Assembly (NCBI GenBank): GCA_030620925.1
Contig: JAUXIQ010000023.1
Location: 1-12,098 of the forward strand
DNA: 12,098 bases
Direction of reading: 5' to 3'
Source: JAUXIQ01 sp030620925 [NCBI: Nitrospinota bacterium]
Lineage (GTDB): Bacteria; JAUXIQ01
In this document: positions 1 through 9,312 of the stretch, one piece after another
How the letters are laid out: every line of letters begins with the position of its first letter
How positions within the stretch are numbered: position 1 is the stretch's first letter
Translations under genes and position numbers: made by a program
The notes under the pieces: model-generated
Told to the model about the DNA's origin: nothing
Database searches by the model: none
Seen by the model: only the letters and a program-made list of their open reading frames with translations

Positions 1-304
1 AATCCTCCAGATGTTTGAGGGCTCTGAGAACATGCTCGTCCACCGTATATCTATGATAGAGGTCGTGTTGGGCCAGACTGGTGAGCCCCTCGAACTCAGG
101 GATATATTTTCCCAGACCTCCCGCATCGTGCATTTGGCGGAGCGCATCCGCGGCATCCTCCTGAGACAGTATCTCCAAGAAGATGTCTCTGGCCTGCGGA
201 CTGTCTATTATACTGCGATCCAGGTGGTGAAGGTTCTGGCCGATCTTCCTCAAGGTGCTCTGCCCCGGGGCCAGCTTCAGGGCCTGGCTATGCCTGAACA
301 GCTT
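1..304 (-). pseudogene. glnD: In-frame continuation of glnD after a TAA stop (HD-domain start)
   Basis: Beyond the TAA at 307-305 the same frame stays open for 101 codons to the window edge and reads as typical GlnD. It contains LFRHSQALKLAPGQSTLRKI and then IPEF, AQHDLYHRYTVDEHVLRAL, which matches the start of the HD (uridylyl-removing) domain with its first metal-binding His/Asp. Numbered through the stop, the HDLYH segment falls near residues 441-445, where GlnD proteins place it. I see no good ribosome binding site and ATG just after the stop; the first internal ATG (in RQMHDAG) is deep inside conserved sequence. So this is most simply the rest of a glnD broken by one substitution or a base-call error. 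It continues off the left edge, so further lesions cannot be judged. Confidence 0.75.
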
Positions 305-1387
305 TTACTTAAGAATAGGATGGTCTACGAAAGGGTCCCCTTCCACCACAATTTCCCCACCGACGGAGTAGAGGCCGCGGTCGACCTTTTTCCGCTTCAG
401 GGCCCTGCCCAATCGATGGAAAAAGCCGTCCCTGCGTCCGCAACTTTTTATTACAAGCCTGGAGTACCTCCCCATATCCCTGGCCCGGAGAAAATAGTCC
501 CTCATGAAAAGCTCGACGGCCGGGAAAAGGTCGTTGCCCTGGTAGTTAAGGTTAGCGGCGATGACTCGCTGGACTTCCATCAGGAGCACATCGTTGCGCT
601 GTTTAACCGTGAAATGCAGCTCGTTGCGCACCCTGTGCAAAAAATCGTAAGCTTCTTTGAATTTCTGAAGCTCCTCGAGTGTCAGTACTCCCAGGGCCAC
701 CAGGTCGTCGAGCACCCCGGCGTCATACCTGGTTTTGGCGCACCACAAGGCCACGTGGTAGTCCCTGAGCCCCCCCATACCCTCCTTAACATTAGGCTCC
801 TGGTAGTTGGAAGAATCTCCGTATTGCGCGTAGCGCTGGGTCTGTTCCCTGGTCTTAATCTCGATGAAATCGGCTGCGCCCCTGGTCAGGAACTCTTTCC
901 TGATGGCCCGGTTGAGCTGGCGGGTTATGCTTTCATCACCGCATATATGCCGGTTCTCTATCATTGAAGTCTTGACCGTGGAATCATCACGGGCGATCTT
1001 CATACATTCGGGTACGGACCTGCAGCTGTGCCCCACGCGAATACCCAAATCCCACAGGAAATAGAGGGCCTCCTTGACCATAAAATCGACAAACCGGTTC
1101 ATTTTGCGGTAGAGGAACAGCACGTCAACGTCAGACTGGGGGTTCAGTTCCCCCCGGCCGTATCCGCCCAGAGCCACCAGGGCCATTCCGTCAGTCTGCG
1201 CTTCTCCATCAGCCAGCGCCTCCTCCCTGCAATAGCTGTAGACTCTGCGCACCACACCGTCCATCAAATCCGTATTTCGACGCACCACCTCCAGTCCCCC
1301 GCCGCCGGCCCGGTGCATGGTAAATATCTCCTCGCCGCCGCGTTCTATCTGAAACTTCAGCCTGTCTACTACATCTTTCCTGCTCAT
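305..1387 (-). CDS. glnD: [Protein-PII] uridylyltransferase GlnD, N-terminal part, ended by a premature stop
   Basis: GlnD uridylylates and deuridylylates PII signal proteins in response to glutamine, a cytoplasmic nitrogen sensor. The first 360 codons show the nucleotidyltransferase core: GGYGRGELNP at 74-83 followed by SDVD at 85-88 (metal-binding Asp86 and Asp88). GHSCRSVPEC (119-128), TSMIENRHICGD (140-151) and EPNVKEGMGGLRDYH (197-211) are all hallmark GlnD segments. The family is usually 850-930 residues, with HD and two ACT domains after the transferase. Here an in-frame TAA follows DHPILK, while the frame downstream still encodes GlnD. The ATG start lies 17 nt after the xerD stop, with only a weak GGTGAA-like site before it. 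The product as written would be a transferase domain without the uridylyl-removing and ACT sensing parts, or the gene is inactive, or the stop is a sequence error. Confidence 0.88.
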   Translation of the reverse strand: MSRKDVVDRLKFQIERGGEEIFTMHRAGGGGLEVVRRNTDLMDGVVRRVYSYCREEALADGEAQTDGMALVALGGYGRGELNPQSDVDVLFLYRKMNRFVDFMVKEALYFLWDLGIRVGHSCRSVPECMKIARDDSTVKTSMIENRHICGDESITRQLNRAIRKEFLTRGAADFIEIKTREQTQRYAQYGDSSNYQEPNVKEGMGGLRDYHVALWCAKTRYDAGVLDDLVALGVLTLEELQKFKEAYDFLHRVRNELHFTVKQRNDVLLMEVQRVIAANLNYQGNDLFPAVELFMRDYFLRARDMGRYSRLVIKSCGRRDGFFHRLGRALKRKKVDRGLYSVGGEIVVEGDPFVDHPILK

Positions 1388-1404
1388 TTCACCATAACCA
1401 CCGG

Positions 1405-2292
1405 TTACCTGGCCCTGGGATGAAATTTATCGTACTGTTCTCTCAACAGCTTATCCATCAGGTGGGTATATATCTGAGTGGTCGAAATATCCGCATGTCC
1501 CAGCATCTGTTGAACCGATCTCAAGTCGGCCCCTCCGTTAAGGAGATGGGAGGCGAAAGAATGTCTGAGCATGTGAGGGGTAACCTCCCCTAAACGGGCG
1601 AGACGGGCGTAGAGCTTGACCCTGTTCCAGAAGTTGTTGCGGGTCATCGGCCCCCCGCGCCGGCTGAGAAAAAGGTAGGGCGAACGCTTCTCCCCGGCCA
1701 TGACGGGCCTCGACGAGCTCAGGTAGGTCTTCAATATATCCAGCGCTCTCTCACCCACCGGCACCACGCGCTCTTTCTTCCCCTTGCCGTACGCGATCAG
1801 GTAGCCGGCCTCCAGGTTCACATCGGCCTCTTTCAACCCCACAAGCTCCGAGACTCTGAGGCCGGCAGCGTACATTAACTCCAGCATGGCCGCATCCCTC
1901 AGGCCCAGGGGCTCTCCAGTATCCGGCTGGGCGAGCAGGGCTTCCACCTGATGCTCTTGAAGAACGCCGGGCAGCTTCCTGCCCGTTCTGGGAGACTCTA
2001 TGTACGCGGCGGGGTCCGCCTCGACCAGACCTTCCCTCAAAAGGAACCGATGGAAAGACTTTATCGAGCTGAGATGGCGTCTCAAAGAGATTGAAGAAAG
2101 CCCCTTCTCCTTCAGATGGGCCAGATGGATGATTATGTCTTCCCTCTCCAGGGAAGAAACGTCACCCCCGCGTCGGGGGAACGTTTCATCCAGGTAGCAG
2201 GCTATATCCCTGGCGTAGGATTCAACGGTGCGAGACGAAAGCCGGGCCTCCACCCTGAGGTAATTAAGATACTGGTCTAAAATGAGGTCCAT
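1405..2292 (-). CDS. xerD: Site-specific tyrosine recombinase XerD
   Basis: XerD acts with XerC at dif to resolve chromosome dimers at the septum. The 295-residue length is typical. An N-terminal SAM-like core-binding domain (about 1-95, with the LSSRTVESYARDI segment) precedes the catalytic domain. The full catalytic set is visible: Arg146 (AAGLRVSEL), Lys170 (YGKGKKER), His240 and Arg243 (TPHMLRHSFASHLL), His266 (QQMLGHADISTTQIYTH) and nucleophile Tyr275. The C-terminus DKLLREQYDKFHPRA is also typical of Xer proteins and favours XerD over an integron or phage integrase. The ATG at 2292 is preceded by CAGGG eight bases upstream. It lies 54 nt after the murJ stop and 17 nt before glnD, so the three genes are likely co-transcribed. 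XerD and XerC are similar, so the exact paralogue is an inference. Confidence 0.92.
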   Translation of the reverse strand: MDLILDQYLNYLRVEARLSSRTVESYARDIACYLDETFPRRGGDVSSLEREDIIIHLAHLKEKGLSSISLRRHLSSIKSFHRFLLREGLVEADPAAYIESPRTGRKLPGVLQEHQVEALLAQPDTGEPLGLRDAAMLELMYAAGLRVSELVGLKEADVNLEAGYLIAYGKGKKERVVPVGERALDILKTYLSSSRPVMAGEKRSPYLFLSRRGGPMTRNNFWNRVKLYARLARLGEVTPHMLRHSFASHLLNGGADLRSVQQMLGHADISTTQIYTHLMDKLLREQYDKFHPRAR

Positions 2293-2346
2293 CTGAAAAA
2301 CCCTGCTCCCCTTGAAAGCTCCCTTAAGAGAGGATGCGCGTCCACC

Positions 2347-3903
2347 TCAACCCCTGCGCACCAGTTTGAGCAATTGGTCCAGCTCCTCGCTCCTCCAGAG
2401 CCGATTGATGGCCAGGTATACCGCTGCTCCCCCTGCAATGCAAACCACCAGCACTCCTATCCTTAGCAGAAGGGGCGCCGTCAAATCAAACATACTATTA
2501 TACAACGCCCAGACAACCAGGGCCAGCCCTCCCGAGGCGATCAGACTTCTGTAAACCGAGCGCGCCAGCTCCCTCCCGCCTTGAGTGCCTACTCTTCTGA
2601 ACAATATAATAAGCAACACGAAGAAATTAAACATGGAGGAGATGGAAGTGGCCAGCGCGAGACCGTTATGTTTCATAGGGCCCATGAGCAGAAGGTTCAG
2701 GATCACGTTTATTATCAGGGCGTATATAGCCACCTTGAAAGGAGTCTTCGTATCCTGCATCGAAAAGAAGCCCGTAGCGGTGATCTTCACGCCGGCGAAG
2801 GCGAATAGCCCCAGAGAGTAGTAAAAAAGCGCGGTGGCCGTGGCGTAAGCGGCATAGGGGCCGAAAGCGCCCCGCTGGAAGAGAACGTTCACTATGGGCG
2901 TATTAAGCACCATGAGGCCCACCGAAGAGGGAACCATGATAAAGACAGCCAATCTCGTCCCGAACAGAAAGGAAGACCTGAGCTCATCCAGCTCTCTCCT
3001 GGCCGCCTGCTCCGATAATACGGGGAGGATGGCCACCGCAATTGCGATCCCGAACACGCCCAGTGGAAACTGGACCAGCCTGTTGGCGTAGTATAGGAAG
3101 GAGACGCTGCCCTCAGGCAGCCACGACGCTATCCACCTGTCCACCAGCAGATTGACCTGGTTGACCCCCAGCCCCAAAAGCGCTGGAACCATGAGCCCCA
3201 GAACCCTTCCCAGACCGGGGTGCCTGACCCTTTTCAGCGTCAACCGGGGGGCCGCCCCGCGAGACAGCATGGGAGGAACCTGCACCACTAACTGCAGCAA
3301 CCCCCCCAGCAGGGCGCCGGCGGCCAGGGCCAATATGGGAACCCCGAACCGGAAATGGAGCAACAACGCGCAGGAAATCATGGCAACATTCAGAAAAGCC
3401 GGGGAGACCGCGGGCCAGAAGAAATGCCCCCTGGTATTAAGAATCCCCGTGGAGAGCGAAGCCAGCCCCACGAAGAAGATAAAAGGGAAGAGCATCCTGG
3501 TGAGGAAAACGGTGAGCTCGATTTTCCCGGGCACACTCGCGAAACCCGGCACCAGGGCCTTGACGAACCAGGGCGCCAGAATGACGCCCGCCACCGAAAC
3601 GAGGGCCAGGACTGCGGCCAGCGTGGTGGCCATGGAATCCGCGAACCTCCCCGCTTCTTCCGTCCCCTCCTTGTTGATATACTCGGAATAGACGGGCACG
3701 AAGGAAGATGAAAGCCCGCCCTCCGCGAATATTCTGCGGAGCATATTGGGCACGCCAAAGGCCACGAAGAAGGCGTCGGTGGAGCCGTGGGCGCCGAACA
3801 ACTGGGCTATTATCATGTCCCTGACGAAGCCCAGTATCCGGCTGATGAGTGTGGCTCCGCCCACAACGCCGGTGGACCTGGTTATCTTATCCTCTTGAGA
3901 CAT
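2347..3903 (-). CDS. murJ: Lipid II flippase MurJ (MviN family)
   Basis: MurJ flips lipid-linked peptidoglycan precursor across the inner membrane. The 518-residue, strongly hydrophobic protein fits the family's 14-helix MOP fold. The N-terminus carries the family signature VVGGATLISRILGFVRDMI (13-31) and FGVPNMLRRIFAEGGLSSSFVPVY. Arg22, Arg28 and Arg56 sit where the essential cavity arginines of E. coli MurJ (18, 24, 52) fall after a shift of four. YYANRLVQFPLGVFGIAIA in the middle is another conserved MurJ stretch. The ATG start is chosen because the first helix begins about ten residues later, as in homologues; the ribosome site is poor (AGAGGG 11 nt away). It is transcribed divergently from rpsT and heads a murJ-xerD-glnD run. 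A TATAAT on the minus strand at 4006-4001 could be its -10 box but lacks a good -35. Confidence 0.95.
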   Translation of the reverse strand: MSQEDKITRSTGVVGGATLISRILGFVRDMIIAQLFGAHGSTDAFFVAFGVPNMLRRIFAEGGLSSSFVPVYSEYINKEGTEEAGRFADSMATTLAAVLALVSVAGVILAPWFVKALVPGFASVPGKIELTVFLTRMLFPFIFFVGLASLSTGILNTRGHFFWPAVSPAFLNVAMISCALLLHFRFGVPILALAAGALLGGLLQLVVQVPPMLSRGAAPRLTLKRVRHPGLGRVLGLMVPALLGLGVNQVNLLVDRWIASWLPEGSVSFLYYANRLVQFPLGVFGIAIAVAILPVLSEQAARRELDELRSSFLFGTRLAVFIMVPSSVGLMVLNTPIVNVLFQRGAFGPYAAYATATALFYYSLGLFAFAGVKITATGFFSMQDTKTPFKVAIYALIINVILNLLLMGPMKHNGLALATSISSMFNFFVLLIILFRRVGTQGGRELARSVYRSLIASGGLALVVWALYNSMFDLTAPLLLRIGVLVVCIAGGAAVYLAINRLWRSEELDQLLKLVRRG

Positions 3904-3973
3904 CCTTCAAGAAACCCTCTGCAGCCGTAAACCGCCTCTATTCCATCGATTACAGACATGAGGTATAAACCGC

Positions 3974-4002
3974 TTGACATGCGCCGAACAGGAATATAGG
4001 AT
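3974..4002 (+). promoter_or_regulatory. Probable sigma70-type promoter for rpsT
   Basis: A perfect TTGACA (3974-3979) is followed after 17 nt by TAGGAT (3997-4002), which matches four of six bases of the -10 consensus. Transcription would begin near 4009, about 54 nt before the rpsT start. The -10 region overlaps a minus-strand TATAAT (4006-4001) that could serve murJ, so the two divergent units may compete for polymerase. Prediction from sequence only. Confidence 0.55.
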
Positions 4003-4018
4003 TATATGGAAATTTCCC

Positions 4019-4038
4019 TAATTTAAACTCTCCAAATT
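4019..4038. repeat. 20-nt motif, copy A, in the rpsT leader
   Basis: TAATTTAAACTCTCCAAATT is repeated at 7509-7528 with one mismatch (C at 4032, T at 7522). Its ends form a short inverted repeat, AATTT-N9-AAATT. Here it lies between the predicted rpsT transcription start and the GGAGG at 4048-4052. The other copy lies just upstream of the leuS ribosome site. It could be an operator or leader element; no known regulator is assigned, and an AT-rich coincidence is possible. Confidence 0.45.
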
Positions 4039-4047
4039 GCTGATTAC

Positions 4048-4052
4048 GGAGG
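4048..4052 (+). promoter_or_regulatory. Shine-Dalgarno of rpsT
   Basis: GGAGG ends ten bases before the rpsT ATG. It is a strong match to the anti-SD sequence and fixes the start, giving the usual S20 N-terminus MPKKAS. Confidence 0.8.
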
Positions 4053-4062
4053 AAAACTGCGA

Positions 4063-4341
4063 ATGCCAAAAAAGGCATCTGTATTAAAGAGAATCAGACA
4101 GAGCAACGAAAGGCGCGAGCGAAACAAGGACGTTAAATCAAACATGCGCACCGCTATCAAAAAGCTGTATGCGGCCATGGACTCCCGCGACATCGAACAG
4201 GCGCGGCAGGAGCTTCAGAAAGTTATTCCCACCATAGATACGGCCGCATCCAAGGGAGTAATCCATAAAAATACCGCCTCAAGGAAAATCTCCAGGCTTA
4301 ACCGCAGGTTCCACGTCCTGTCCTCCGACCAATCGAATTGA
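4063..4341 (+). CDS. rpsT: 30S ribosomal protein S20
   Basis: S20 is a primary-binding protein of the 30S subunit that contacts the 16S rRNA 5' domain and helix 44. The 92-residue, lysine/arginine-rich helical protein has the family pattern: MPKKASVLKRIRQSNERRER at the start, KSNMRTAIKK in the middle and DTAASKGVIHKNTASRKISR near the end. It is the only plus-strand gene in the window, divergent from murJ and convergent with lptE, and it has its own promoter-like sequence and GGAGG. The tail HVLSSDQSN after the conserved SRL is slightly longer than in many homologues. E. coli S20 represses its own translation; nothing here shows whether that applies, but a leader motif shared with leuS lies before the ribosome site. 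Confidence 0.97.
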   Translation: MPKKASVLKRIRQSNERRERNKDVKSNMRTAIKKLYAAMDSRDIEQARQELQKVIPTIDTAASKGVIHKNTASRKISRLNRRFHVLSSDQSN

Positions 4342-4368
4342 ACCTTTTACATTCGAATTAAAATAACG

Positions 4369-4404
4369 CAAGGTAATTTTAAGGGAGCTGAGCCTTGACT
4401 TTTT
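4369..4404 (+). terminator. Weak candidate terminator between rpsT and lptE
   Basis: The 86-nt convergent gap after rpsT has no gene. CAAGG (4369-4373) can pair with CCTTG (4393-4397), or AAGG (4381-4384) with CCTT (4393-4396), followed by five T at 4400-4404. The stems are only 4-5 bp, so a true intrinsic terminator is doubtful. It is listed because a terminator is expected here and no better hairpin is visible on either strand. Confidence 0.2.
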
Positions 4405-4427
4405 ACGGTCCCCTGCCCGCATTCCGG

Positions 4428-4996
4428 CTACAATCCCGAGAACAGCAGCTCGACCAGTTCCTCCGCCAACTCCCTGAATCCCCTTCTCTCGGCAGACTCT
4501 TTTGCCTTCTCCAGCGCTGACAACTTCATGTGAACGGCATACTCAGAGCGGGCCTGAAGGTTGAAAGAGACCAGCTCCTTTCCGCTCGACCTCTCTACGA
4601 CGCTCACCCTCACCGACACCACCACCCTCCTCTCCGATGCCCTGTCCGTATCGTCGAAAGCGAGCGTTCGGGCGCCGTAGCCGGTTATCTTCCCCCGCAG
4701 GATGAGCTCCGCCCGCTCCACGGGCACCACCTCCAGCCTCCCGTCATCGATGAACTCCTCTCTCACCGCTTCGGTGAGCAGCGTTTCGATAAGCGGCTCA
4801 GAGGAGACGTTTTCAAAGATAGGGATGGCGATGCTGTTTATACCGGGATCGAACCCGGGGGATATTCTGCCTGGTCGGTAGCCGCATCCGGACACGCTGA
4901 GAGCGATCAAGGCCACGCACCAGCACCATCTCACGAATTTCACCGCAGCGGATTGTGAAACTGCCGGAAGCAGCTTAATGGAGGCCGACACAGGAT

Positions 4997-5000
<4 letters not shown>
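4428..5000 (-). CDS. lptE: LPS-assembly lipoprotein LptE family
   Basis: LptE plugs the LptD barrel and helps deliver lipopolysaccharide to the outer leaflet. The 190-residue protein has a hydrophobic segment [12 protein letters not shown] ending in the lipobox VSGC, so Cys39 would be lipidated and the mature protein would begin CGYRPG, as in LptE proteins. [20 protein letters not shown] and the AVREEFI segment that follows match the conserved core. The ATG overlaps the leuS stop as ATGA, a sign of translational coupling, and leuS-lptE adjacency is common in proteobacteria. A GTG at codon 20 would give a more standard 19-residue signal peptide but has no ribosome site. No holA follows, though it often does in proteobacteria. 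Sequence divergence in this family is high, so the assignment rests on lipobox, core motif and neighbour together. Confidence 0.85.
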
Positions 5001-7489
<2,489 letters not shown>

Positions 7490-7497
7490 AAAAAACT

Positions 7498-7503
7498 ACC
7501 TCC
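7498..7503 (-). promoter_or_regulatory. Shine-Dalgarno that sets the TTG start of leuS
   Basis: GGAGGT lies eight bases before a TTG, separated from it mostly by a T run. The reading frame has no alternative ATG or GTG close by, so this site supports the non-ATG start. Confidence 0.75.
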
Positions 7504-7508
7504 GTCGG

Positions 7509-7528
7509 TAATTTAAACTCTTCAAATT
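7509..7528. repeat. 20-nt motif, copy B, in the leuS leader
   Basis: TAATTTAAACTCTTCAAATT, identical to 4019-4038 apart from T7522, sits in the 42-nt gap between the Nudix gene and leuS. It ends five bases before the leuS GGAGGT. Read toward leuS it is AATTTGAAGAGTTTAAATTA, with the same AATTT-N9-AAATT symmetry. Confidence 0.45.
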
Positions 7529-7531
7529 CCC

Positions 7532-7963
7532 TCACACCAACCCGGCTATCCGCATCAATATCTGCGTATCGGCGTGCAGCTCATCCCAGCGCGATTCCAA
7601 CTCCTGCTCGGTGAACCATTCAGCCTCCCCCACGTCGTCGTCAGGGGTTAGCTCGCCGTCTACCATCTCGGCTATACAGTCTATATATATTACGTGTAGG
7701 CCGGTCTTTCCGTCATCGTCAACGACTATCCGCTCGAACGGTTCCAGCATTTTCTTTATGGATATTTCCAGATGCGTCTCTTCACGCACCTCCCTAACTA
7801 TTCCATCGCGGATGGCTTCTCCCACGTCCAGCTTTCCGCCGGGGCATATCCACTTGCCTTTCCAGTAGCCCTCGCGCTCTGGGACATGGCGCACCATCAG
7901 CACCCCCTTCTCAGGATGGGTGATAACCGCTCCCACGGCTACGATTATGCGTCCTCCCTCCAT
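7532..7963 (-). CDS. Nudix hydrolase
   Basis: Nudix enzymes cleave nucleoside diphosphates linked to another group (dNTPs, ADP-ribose, Ap4A, NADH) with Mg2+. The 143-residue single-domain protein has the Nudix box starting at Gly43: GKLDVGE, then AIRDGIV, then REVREE (57-62) with the metal-binding glutamates. The usual glycine near the end of the box is His64 (EETHLEI); the catalytic residues are intact. PERE-GYWKGKWICPGGK before the box resembles MutT and ADP-ribose pyrophosphatase relatives. The substrate cannot be told from sequence. The ATG at 7963 follows a GGAGG six bases upstream. The gene lies 18 nt after the metallophosphoesterase stop and 42 nt before leuS, so co-transcription is likely. 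Confidence 0.9.
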   Translation of the reverse strand: MEGGRIIVAVGAVITHPEKGVLMVRHVPEREGYWKGKWICPGGKLDVGEAIRDGIVREVREETHLEISIKKMLEPFERIVVDDDGKTGLHVIYIDCIAEMVDGELTPDDDVGEAEWFTEQELESRWDELHADTQILMRIAGLV

Positions 7964-7981
7964 TCGCTGCCTCCGGCGGGA

Positions 7982-8710
7982 TTACATCCCCAGGGCCAGC
8001 CGCTGCGCCAGGTAAGGCGGCAGCCCGGCCTTCACGATTTTTTCCTGCGCGGCGTAAACATCGTAGGACACCCGCAGGAACTCTACGCTCTGCCTCTCAG
8101 CGTCATAAACAACGTAACACGAGCGGGGGTCACCGTCCCTGGGCTGGCCCACGCTGCCCGCATTGATTATATACCTGCACCCTTCCTTAAGCTGCAACTG
8201 CCCTGGAGACTCGAAGCCCAGTTTGCCCTCGCTGTCCATGCAGAACACCGCAGGGGTGTGAGAGTGCCCTATAAAGCAGAGCCCGTTTTCGAAAGCGTCG
8301 TAATTCTGCTCCGCCTGCTCCACGGACAACAGATAATTCCAGTTTAAAGGGTTGAGGGGAGAGGCGTGCACTATGGTGAAACCCTCTTCCTCCGCACTCA
8401 CATCCAGTCCGGCCAGGTACGTCCTTTCTCCGTCGCTCAGCCTGTCCCTGGTCCAGAGGACGGCGTTTTTGGCGTAAGAGTTGAAATAGACCGGCTCCTC
8501 CTTCCCGGAAGCCACGTAGTCATGGTTGCCCACCACCGAGGCGTCCGCCATCGACCTGATCATATCCATCACTTCAGAGGGTTGGGCGCCGTAGCCCACG
8601 GCGTCCCCCAGGAAGATTATCCGGTCCACGCCCTGCGTCTCAATGGCTTCGGAGACCGCCTGCAGGGAATCCAGGTTCCCATGTATATCCGAAACAACAG
8701 CGTATCTCAA
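7982..8710 (-). CDS. Calcineurin-like metallophosphoesterase
   Basis: This 242-residue protein has the five-block dimetal phosphoesterase pattern: SDIHGN (Asp8, His10), FLGDAVGYG (Asp36), GNHD (Asn62, His63), His115 in IVHASP, and GHSHTP (His149, His151). NAGSVGQPRDGDPRSCYVVY near the end is typical of the bacterial YfcE/PP2A-like branch, which includes phosphodiesterases and dinucleoside tetraphosphatases. No signal peptide is seen, so it is cytoplasmic. Start is TTG at 8710 giving MRYAVVSDIHGN, with an AGGGA nine bases upstream and no ATG that would suit the conserved N-terminus. It sits between the M17-N-like gene (26-nt gap) and the Nudix gene (18-nt gap). The exact substrate is unknown. 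Confidence 0.88.
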   Translation of the reverse strand: MRYAVVSDIHGNLDSLQAVSEAIETQGVDRIIFLGDAVGYGAQPSEVMDMIRSMADASVVGNHDYVASGKEEPVYFNSYAKNAVLWTRDRLSDGERTYLAGLDVSAEEEGFTIVHASPLNPLNWNYLLSVEQAEQNYDAFENGLCFIGHSHTPAVFCMDSEGKLGFESPGQLQLKEGCRYIINAGSVGQPRDGDPRSCYVVYDAERQSVEFLRVSYDVYAAQEKIVKAGLPPYLAQRLALGM

Positions 8711-8736
8711 AGAATCTGTTCCCTGAGGTAAACCGG

Positions 8737-9312
8737 TTAATCCCCCATCTTTTTCGATTCTATTTCCGAATCCACCTTGTCCCGGTATTGGACCATGACT
8801 TCGTAGGATACCCCTTCCAGAATCCTCCAGTGCTCGAAGGATTCCTCTATCAATACCACTTCGTAATCTTCCTCCTGCGAAGGCTCCAGGAAGGAATAAC
8901 CCTGATATATGCCTTTTATAGTGGAACGGGAGAGGTCCCTATACTCCCAGGAGTCGAAATCCTGCCTCACGGTGGGCGCGGAAAAACCACTGAAGCCCAT
9001 CTCCTGAACGTCTCCTACCAGTTCGGTGAACATTCCCTCAATGGTTAACGGCAGCGCTTTATTGGCTTCCCCCATCCCATAGGCCATAATCCTTTCCGCC
9101 CTGAACTTAATGCTGCCCATGAGGACCACTTTATCTCCATTGGCTCCGGTCAGTCCCCCCTTCATTATGGCCCGGGAGATGCTGCCACCATGCAGCCAAT
9201 CGATCCATCCCACAATTCCTTTAAAGGGGATCCTATCGCTGAAAAAAGGAACCACCATAAGCTCTGTCTCGGCCTGGTAGAGCCGGGTATTGGCGAGCTC
9301 GATCTTCAACAC
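8737..9312 (-). CDS. Orphan protein resembling the M17 aminopeptidase N-terminal domain
   Basis: I do not recognise a characterised function. The 191-residue protein resembles the macro-like N-terminal domain of leucyl aminopeptidases (M17): [12 protein letters not shown], then [19 protein letters not shown], then [20 protein letters not shown] with a GMGEA turn, the order seen in that domain. The catalytic C-terminal peptidase domain and its NTDAEGR motif are absent, so it should not be a peptidase. No signal peptide or membrane segment is visible, and the acidic tail ([11 protein letters not shown]) is unremarkable. The GTG at 9312 is preferred because GGAGGT inside the nusB 3' end lies nine bases upstream; TTG at the next codon is possible. 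It overlaps nusB by seven bases, implying coupling. The domain call comes from pattern similarity by eye. Confidence 0.6.
   Translation of the reverse strand: MLKIELANTRLYQAETELMVVPFFSDRIPFKGIVGWIDWLHGGSISRAIMKGGLTGANGDKVVLMGSIKFRAERIMAYGMGEANKALPLTIEGMFTELVGDVQEMGFSGFSAPTVRQDFDSWEYRDLSRSTIKGIYQGYSFLEPSQEEDYEVVLIEESFEHWRILEGVSYEVMVQYRDKVDSEIESKKMGD

Noticed and set aside
11-967. A 318-codon plus-strand open frame opposite glnD
   Set aside because: The minus strand encodes recognisable GlnD on both sides of the stop; the plus-strand product has no family resemblance or ribosome site.
2325-2338. Near-palindrome between murJ and xerD as a terminator
   Set aside because: It has no loop and no T tract, and the short gap suggests co-transcription of murJ and xerD.
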